9,400 bases of DNA from Flavobacterium psychrophilum (lineage in GTDB: Bacteria; Bacteroidota; Bacteroidia; Flavobacteriales; Flavobacteriaceae). Below the pieces are notes generated by a model that saw only the letters and a program-made list of their open reading frames with translations, had not been told where the DNA came from and searched no databases. Positions 5,803-9,400 of the stretch are shown here, one piece after another (positions within the stretch are counted from its first letter, which is position 1; every line of letters starts with the position of its first letter). A program made the translations under genes and the position numbers. The DNA lies in contig CAMCTL010000135.1 in NCBI GenBank assembly GCA_945878515.1, positions 1-9,400 on the forward strand, written 5' to 3'.

Positions 5803-7387
5803 GAAAGATATCGGGAAAGCATTTAAAGAAAAACTGAACTCATTAGACAGAGTGCCTGGTGATCATGTTTGGATTGGCATTAGTGACGCCATAGAAAAAG
5901 ATAAAAAAGGAAAAAGCGGTTTATTTTTCTTTTGGGGTGCAACACTTTTTCTATTGGTGATTGGTGCAATAGCCGTATTAAATCAGTACAATCAAAATGC
6001 TGGGTTTAGCAAAAATACACCAAAAAATGCTACAGAAAATACTACAATAAATAACAGTAAAGCAAAAATTACTAATAATGTTTTAAGTGATTCTACAAAT
6101 TCTAAAAACAAAAGCAACGAAACTGTATCAAATAAAAGCACCGGCATCAAAACAAACAAAAGTAACGAAACTACTGCATATAAAAACAGCGAAACTAGCA
6201 CAAATCGAAGTAATGCAACTACAGCAAATAAAAACGATTTGTTGAAAATCAAAAAGGCAACAATAAGCAAGATCAGGAGCAATACAAAAAATAATATTGG
6301 TAAACTAAATGCAACCAAACAAGCAAAGTTGACAAACAGCACCACCGAAAATGGTTCGTCCAGCTCAAGTCAAAAAAGTAATCGCACCAAGTTTGCATCG
6401 ACGTCTGGAAAAAACAAAATGAATTCTTTGTCTGATCTTAAAAACAAAAATATAGGAAGAGATTGGGTTAAAAAATCAAGGAATAAACCTGAAAAAGAGG
6501 AATTAAGCTCGATTGTTGCCAAAGCCGATGCAACCCAAATCGAGGAAAAAGCTGCTGATTTAAATCCATTAAAAGCTAATGATATTGTCAACTCAGGTTC
6601 AGAACTAAAAACTAAAGCGACAGATTCAATTGCTGAAAAAGATAAAACAATCACAATTTTAATGCATCCCGCAGATAGCATAAACGAAGACAGTCTAAAT
6701 GTTAATACAAAATATTATGTTGATATTTTTGCTTCTCCTACTATGTATGGCTATTTTTCAACGGCTGGTGTTTTTGATAATCGCTTGAATTCGCTTTCAA
6801 AAAAATCAGATATCAAACTGAGTTATGGATTAGGTATAACCTATGATTCTTCTGAAAAATTATCATTTAGATTTGGCATTAGCAAAATCAACCTAAGTTA
6901 TAAAATTCTAAGCGCCCCAATAGAAGGTCCAAACTACAACAGTATTGTTTATAATCCATTTGTTTCGAACCAGACTATTTTAAAAGCTTCAAATGCAATG
7001 GCAACTAATAAAAACCAACCCGCTAGAATGGATATTACACATGAAATATCATATATAGAAATACCAGTAACCATAAAATACAAATTTTTAGACAAAGAAA
7101 TCGGAATGAAATCCAGTCTTGGTTTTAGTTATTTATTACTTTATGATGATAAAGTGAGCGTAAAAACAAATAGTGGTTATTTGCAAGATATTGGAAAAAT
7201 GAAAAATTTATCCACAACCTCATTTTCTATCAGCGCAGGTTTAGAATTGGATTATGAAGTCTGTACAAATGCGAAAATCTTTATGGAGCCAATGCTAAAT
7301 TATCCGCTCAAAGCCTTTTCAGAAAGTGTTGCTAAACCCTATATTTTTGGACTTCACGTGGGTGTTAGGTATAGTTTTAATAATTAA
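5792..7387 (+). CDS. Anti-sigma-like transmembrane protein with C-terminal outer-membrane beta-barrel
   Basis: 531 residues in four parts. Residues 1-41 are a charged cytoplasmic head (FKEKLNSLDRVPGDHVWIGI, 11-30) of a type often encoded after Bacteroidota ECF sigma genes. Residues 42-64 form one hydrophobic helix (GLFFFWGATLFLLVIGAIAV). Residues 65-305 are a low-complexity linker rich in Asn, Lys, Ser and Thr, with an octapeptide repeat at 106-149. Residues 307-531 alternate polar and aromatic residues as in OMP beta-barrel (PorT-like) domains: KYYVDIFASPTMYGYF, LSYGLGITYDS, LSFRFGISKINLSY, SYIEIPVTIKYKF, and a C-terminal GLHVGVRYSFNN with a near-terminal aromatic. The ATG lies inside the last codons of the sigma gene, implying coupled translation. 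The family is usually annotated only as an outer membrane beta-barrel protein; the anti-sigma role is inferred from position and the head-plus-helix layout. The linker could be long enough to cross the periplasm. Confidence 0.8.
   Translation: MENKKDIGKAFKEKLNSLDRVPGDHVWIGISDAIEKDKKGKSGLFFFWGATLFLLVIGAIAVLNQYNQNAGFSKNTPKNATENTTINNSKAKITNNVLSDSTNSKNKSNETVSNKSTGIKTNKSNETTAYKNSETSTNRSNATTANKNDLLKIKKATISKIRSNTKNNIGKLNATKQAKLTNSTTENGSSSSSQKSNRTKFASTSGKNKMNSLSDLKNKNIGRDWVKKSRNKPEKEELSSIVAKADATQIEEKAADLNPLKANDIVNSGSELKTKATDSIAEKDKTITILMHPADSINEDSLNVNTKYYVDIFASPTMYGYFSTAGVFDNRLNSLSKKSDIKLSYGLGITYDSSEKLSFRFGISKINLSYKILSAPIEGPNYNSIVYNPFVSNQTILKASNAMATNKNQPARMDITHEISYIEIPVTIKYKFLDKEIGMKSSLGFSYLLLYDDKVSVKTNSGYLQDIGKMKNLSTTSFSISAGLELDYEVCTNAKIFMEPMLNYPLKAFSESVAKPYIFGLHVGVRYSFNN
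6107..6238 (+). repeat. Degenerate octapeptide (24-nt) tandem repeat in the linker
   Basis: Residues 106-149 of the barrel/anti-sigma protein read as five eight-residue units and a partial sixth: NKSNETVS, NKSTGIKT, NKSNETTA, YKNSETST, NRSNATTA, NKND. The consensus is close to NKSNETTA. The DNA units are only loosely similar, which suggests an old tandem expansion held by composition rather than exact sequence. It lies between the membrane helix and the barrel, where a flexible, soluble spacer is expected. Confidence 0.7.
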
Positions 7388-7735
7388 TTGGAGAACGGTA
7401 AGCTAGAATCTCATTTCAAAATATGCAGTTGGTTTTCTTTGCCTTGTCAGTTTGAAAAAGCTTTTTGCTCGCCGCAAATGATGAGATGTTTCCCAAGTAA
7501 GACACCTTGGACTTGATCCTAAAACTAGAAGAGAAAAAGTGTCAAGAAAAGCACTTTTGCAAAGACTCCCTAGATTGGTCTCAACAAGAGTATTATAATT
7601 CTAGTAATATTAAAGGTTCTTTCGTTTGAAACGGTATTTTTGTTATTCAGAAAATAAATTACATTCTTTTTGTAACTTTTTTGAAACAGCAAACGTATAA
7701 CAATTTGTACACTTAAAATTAAGGATAAATTTACA
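7388..7735 (+). other. Intergenic region before rpoD (348 bp)
   Basis: No intact gene is seen. The region holds a pnp ghost (7485-7598), an AAAAAGCTTTTT palindrome near 7455-7466 that lacks a loop and a clear T-tail, and AT-rich DNA before rpoD. TATTTTTG at 7635-7642 fits the Bacteroidota -7 box TAnnTTTG, but no good TTTG -33 box lies at the usual distance, so it is only a weak rpoD promoter candidate. No convincing terminator was found after the barrel/anti-sigma gene. Confidence 0.6.
7485..7598 (+). pseudogene. Ghost of a pnp 3' end (end of the S1 domain)
   Basis: Positions 7485-7566 align without gaps to pnp 2344-2425; by hand 67 of 82 bases match (about 82%), including a run of 22 identical bases. 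In frame it reads [20 protein letters not shown] then RKALLQR, against [20 protein letters not shown] then RKALIAR in intact pnp. Of 12 changed codons in 27, six are synonymous and three more are conservative (K to R twice, I to L). The frame stays open to TAA at 7596-7598, but the rest ([10 protein letters not shown]) no longer matches pnp. There are stops just upstream (TGATGA at 7479-7484), so it cannot be translated as part of a larger protein. It covers an earlier part of the tail than the ghost at 3717-3761. Confidence 0.85.
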
Positions 7736-8599
7736 ATGAGACAGCTTAAAATAACCAAGCAGGTAACCAACAGGGAAACTGCATCGCTAGACAAGTATTT
7801 GCAAGAAATTGGAAAGGTAGATTTGATTACTGCCGATGAAGAAGTAGAATTAGCACAAAAGATAAAAGCTGGAGATCAAGCTGCGTTAGAAAAATTGACA
7901 AAAGCCAATTTACGTTTCGTGGTTTCTGTAGCCAAACAATACCAAAATCAAGGATTAACGCTTCCCGATTTGATCAATGAAGGAAATTTAGGGTTGATAA
8001 AAGCAGCACAGCGTTTTGATGAAACACGTGGTTTCAAATTCATTTCGTATGCCGTATGGTGGATTCGTCAATCGATTTTGCAAGCTTTAGCAGAGCAATC
8101 TCGTATTGTTCGTTTGCCTTTGAACAAAATTGGTTCGATCAATAAAATCAACAAAATGTATGCTTTGTTAGAGCAATCTAACGAAAGACCACCAACAGCT
8201 GAGGAGATTGCCAAAGAATTGGATATGACCGTAAACGACGTAAGAGAATCTATGAAAAACTCCGGTCGTCACCTTTCTATGGATGCGCCATTGGTTGAAG
8301 GAGAGGATTCTAATCTTTACGATGTATTGCGTTCAGGCGAATCGCCAAATCCAGACAGAAACTTAATTCAAGAATCATTGCGTACCGAAATTGAACGTTC
8401 ATTGGAAACATTGACACCAAGAGAAGCTGATGTGGTTCGTTTGTATTTTGGTCTTGGCGATCAACATCCAATGACCTTAGAAGAGATAGGGGAGACTTTC
8501 GACCTAACTCGCGAACGTGTTCGTCAAATTAAAGAAAAAGCCATCCGAAGATTGAAACATACTTCTAGAAGTAAAATATTAAAAACCTATTTGGGATAA
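7736..8599 (+). CDS. rpoD: Primary sigma factor RpoD/SigA, Bacteroidota type
   Basis: The housekeeping sigma factor that directs RNA polymerase to most promoters. At 287 residues it is the short form typical of Bacteroidota, without the long N-terminal region 1.1 and the non-conserved insert of E. coli RpoD. Region 1.2 contains [20 protein letters not shown] (17-36). Region 2 runs from about 55 to 125 and includes [20 protein letters not shown] (76-95) and [20 protein letters not shown] (99-118). Region 3 is about 130-205, and region 4 is about 215-283 with the helix-turn-helix [20 protein letters not shown] (247-266). The ATG at 7736 gives the expected family start MRQLKITKQ. It shares the pnp-rpoD-rpe neighbourhood with related genomes, but here a 5-kb accessory block separates it from pnp. 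A strong terminator follows at 8718. Confidence 0.97.
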   Translation: MRQLKITKQVTNRETASLDKYLQEIGKVDLITADEEVELAQKIKAGDQAALEKLTKANLRFVVSVAKQYQNQGLTLPDLINEGNLGLIKAAQRFDETRGFKFISYAVWWIRQSILQALAEQSRIVRLPLNKIGSINKINKMYALLEQSNERPPTAEEIAKELDMTVNDVRESMKNSGRHLSMDAPLVEGEDSNLYDVLRSGESPNPDRNLIQESLRTEIERSLETLTPREADVVRLYFGLGDQHPMTLEEIGETFDLTRERVRQIKEKAIRRLKHTSRSKILKTYLG

Positions 8600-8610
8600 A
8601 TTACAAAAAA

Positions 8611-8653
8611 CAAATTCCAAATTCCAATTTCACATTTTTGGAATTTGGAATTT
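8611..8653. repeat. 16-bp inverted repeat built from ATTCCAA units
   Basis: AAATTCCAAATTCCAA (from 8611) and TTGGAATTTGGAATTT (ending about 8653) are exact reverse complements around a loop of about 10 nt. Each arm is itself a double ATTCCAA unit, and a further TTTTGGAAATTT follows. It begins 11 nt after the rpoD stop. There is no T-run beyond the AT of the arm and a better terminator lies downstream, so it is more likely a dispersed intergenic repeat. From memory, such TTGGAATTTGGAATTT arms are common in Flavobacterium genomes. Confidence 0.75.
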
Positions 8654-8717
8654 CAAATTTTGGAAATTTAACGTTAACGACGGTCTGATTAACTGTTCGT
8701 TTTTTGATTGATGATTG

Positions 8718-8745
8718 AAACTCCGGCTGATTACCGGAGTTTTTG
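8718..8745 (+). terminator. Rho-independent terminator after rpoD
   Basis: AAACTCCGG (8718-8726) pairs perfectly with CCGGAGTTT (8734-8742) over a 7-nt loop, followed by more T. It is the most GC-rich stem in this intergenic stretch and ends the rpoD transcript about 120 nt after its stop codon. Confidence 0.88.
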
Positions 8746-8755
8746 CTTTATCAGC

Positions 8756-8829
8756 AAAACTCCGTTCAGTTCGCTTCGCTCGGGTTTAGCTACGCTCAGT
8801 TCGACTTTCAGTCTCGAGTCCGAAGTTTT
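8756..8829. repeat. GC-richer intergenic element with short inverted ends
   Basis: A 74-nt island with much higher GC than its surroundings. Its ends, AAAACTCCG (8756-8764) and CGAAGTTTT (8821-8829), are inverted with one mismatch. Inside, TCAGTTCG occurs twice, and TTCGCTTCGCTCGG is followed by the similar TAGCTACGCTCAG. It has no open frame of note. Its composition suggests a mobile or dispersed repeat rather than native spacer; similar TTCGCTTCGCTCGG strings are recalled from other Flavobacteriaceae intergenic regions, but this was not checked. Confidence 0.5.
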
Positions 8830-8844
8830 ATTTTATAATCTAAA

Positions 8845-8879
8845 TTTGTTTCAGGTTCTCTGATTAAATTCTATTTTTG
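8845..8879 (+). promoter_or_regulatory. Candidate housekeeping promoter of rpe
   Basis: TTTG (8845-8848), 23 nt, then TATTTTTG (8872-8879) matches the Bacteroidota pattern TTTG / TAnnTTTG; the spacing is at the long end of the accepted range. Transcription would start near 8887, about 50 nt before the rpe ATG. Confidence 0.5.
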
Positions 8880-8936
8880 CACATTAAACTCTAACCACTT
8901 TCGTATTATAAAATGCTGAAATAAATTATACATAAA

Positions 8937-9400
8937 ATGAAAAATACACTCATCGCACCATCAGTTCTTGCCGCTGATTTTGCCAATTTACAGCGCGACA
9001 TCGAAATGATTAATAATTCTGAAGCCGATTGGTTTCACATTGATATTATGGATGGTGTTTTTGTTCCTAATATTTCTTTTGGAATGCCAGTTTTAGATGC
9101 TATTACTAAGCATGCCAAGAAAACAATTGATGTTCATTTGATGATTGTAGATCCAGATCGGTACATTAAAACTTTTGCTGATTTGGGGGCCAATATTTTA
9201 TCTGTTCATTATGAAGCTTGTCCCCATCTTCATAGAACATTGCAAGCCATCAAAGCCGAAGGAATGCAAGCCGGAGTTGCCTTAAATCCACATACTAATG
9301 TTGATTTACTGGAAGATGTAATTAATGACATCGATATGGTCTGCATTATGAGTGTGAATCCTGGTTTTGGCGGACAATCGTTTATTGAAAACACTTATGC
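8937..9400 (+). CDS. rpe: Ribulose-phosphate 3-epimerase, N-terminal part (3' end outside window)
   Basis: The enzyme interconverts ribulose 5-phosphate and xylulose 5-phosphate in the cytoplasmic pentose phosphate pathway. 154 full codons are visible; the family length is about 215-220, so about two thirds is present and the gene runs off the right edge. Family marks of the TIM barrel are APSVLAADF (7-15), with the substrate-binding Ser9; the metal-ligand motif HIDIMDG (34-40, His34 and Asp36); DVHLMI (65-70, third metal ligand His67); and the phosphate-binding MSVNPGFGGQSF (138-149). The second catalytic aspartate should lie beyond the window. The start is ATG 8937; a nearer upstream ATG (8913) is followed at once by a stop. 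A TTTG / TAnnTTTG promoter lies about 60 nt upstream. Confidence 0.96.
   Translation, partial: MKNTLIAPSVLAADFANLQRDIEMINNSEADWFHIDIMDGVFVPNISFGMPVLDAITKHAKKTIDVHLMIVDPDRYIKTFADLGANILSVHYEACPHLHRTLQAIKAEGMQAGVALNPHTNVDLLEDVINDIDMVCIMSVNPGFGGQSFIENTY

Noticed and set aside
5992..6345. Minus-strand open frame of 117 codons, very rich in Leu, Val and Phe, which looks like a membrane protein.
   Set aside because: It is the antisense of the Asn/Lys/Thr-rich linker; AAT/AAA/ACA-rich coding gives hydrophobic codons on the other strand. There is no start context or conservation signal.
1..9400. CRISPR arrays, tRNA or rRNA genes, transposase or integrase genes.
   Set aside because: None were seen on either strand; the repeats present are too few and irregular for CRISPR, and no recombinase-like frame exists in the window.

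Overview
The window looks like chromosome of a Flavobacterium-type bacterium (Bacteroidota, Flavobacteriaceae). The DNA is AT-rich. The primary sigma factor is the short ~290-residue Bacteroidota form. One promoter fits the TTTG / TAnnTTTG pattern, start codons lack strong Shine-Dalgarno sites, and the accessory genes are lipoproteins with Bacteroidota-like signal peptides plus a sigma/anti-sigma pair ending in an outer-membrane barrel.

Layout, all on the + strand: the end of rpsO (ribosomal protein S15) with its terminator; a perfect palindromic repeat; pnp (PNPase) with a possible structured leader and a terminator; an accessory block (about 2470-7600); rpoD with its terminator; two intergenic repeat elements; and the first two thirds of rpe. 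The core order rpsO-pnp-rpoD-rpe is housekeeping. The accessory block sits between pnp and rpoD. It holds a Kelch-like lipoprotein, a second lipoprotein with a C-terminal DUF1566-like domain, an ECF sigma factor, and a 531-residue protein that overlaps the sigma gene. That last protein joins a short cytoplasmic anti-sigma-like head, one membrane helix, a long low-complexity linker and a C-terminal outer-membrane beta-barrel.

The most notable structure is not a gene. The 3' end of pnp occurs three times: intact in pnp, as a 45-nt ghost after the first lipoprotein gene (3717-3761), and as an 82-nt ghost just before rpoD (7485-7566). Many differences from the intact gene are synonymous, so the ghosts look like tails of once-functional pnp alleles. 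After the first ghost the match continues at nearly the same spacing into a 120-bp ungapped repeat (about 89% identical by hand count) carrying a terminator and a promoter-like region, and it stops just before the start codon of an unrelated lipoprotein gene. The accessory block is therefore divided by remnants of pnp, as if cargo had been added more than once at the pnp 3' end, each time with a fresh pnp tail.

Likely cooperation: both lipoprotein genes carry the same GCAACC-N15-TACTATT promoter-like signal, and the second lies 34 nt upstream of the ECF sigma gene. A simple model is that the sigma factor drives both lipoproteins and, through the second, its own operon, while the overlapping barrel protein holds it inactive until an envelope signal arrives. 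This regulatory link is inference.
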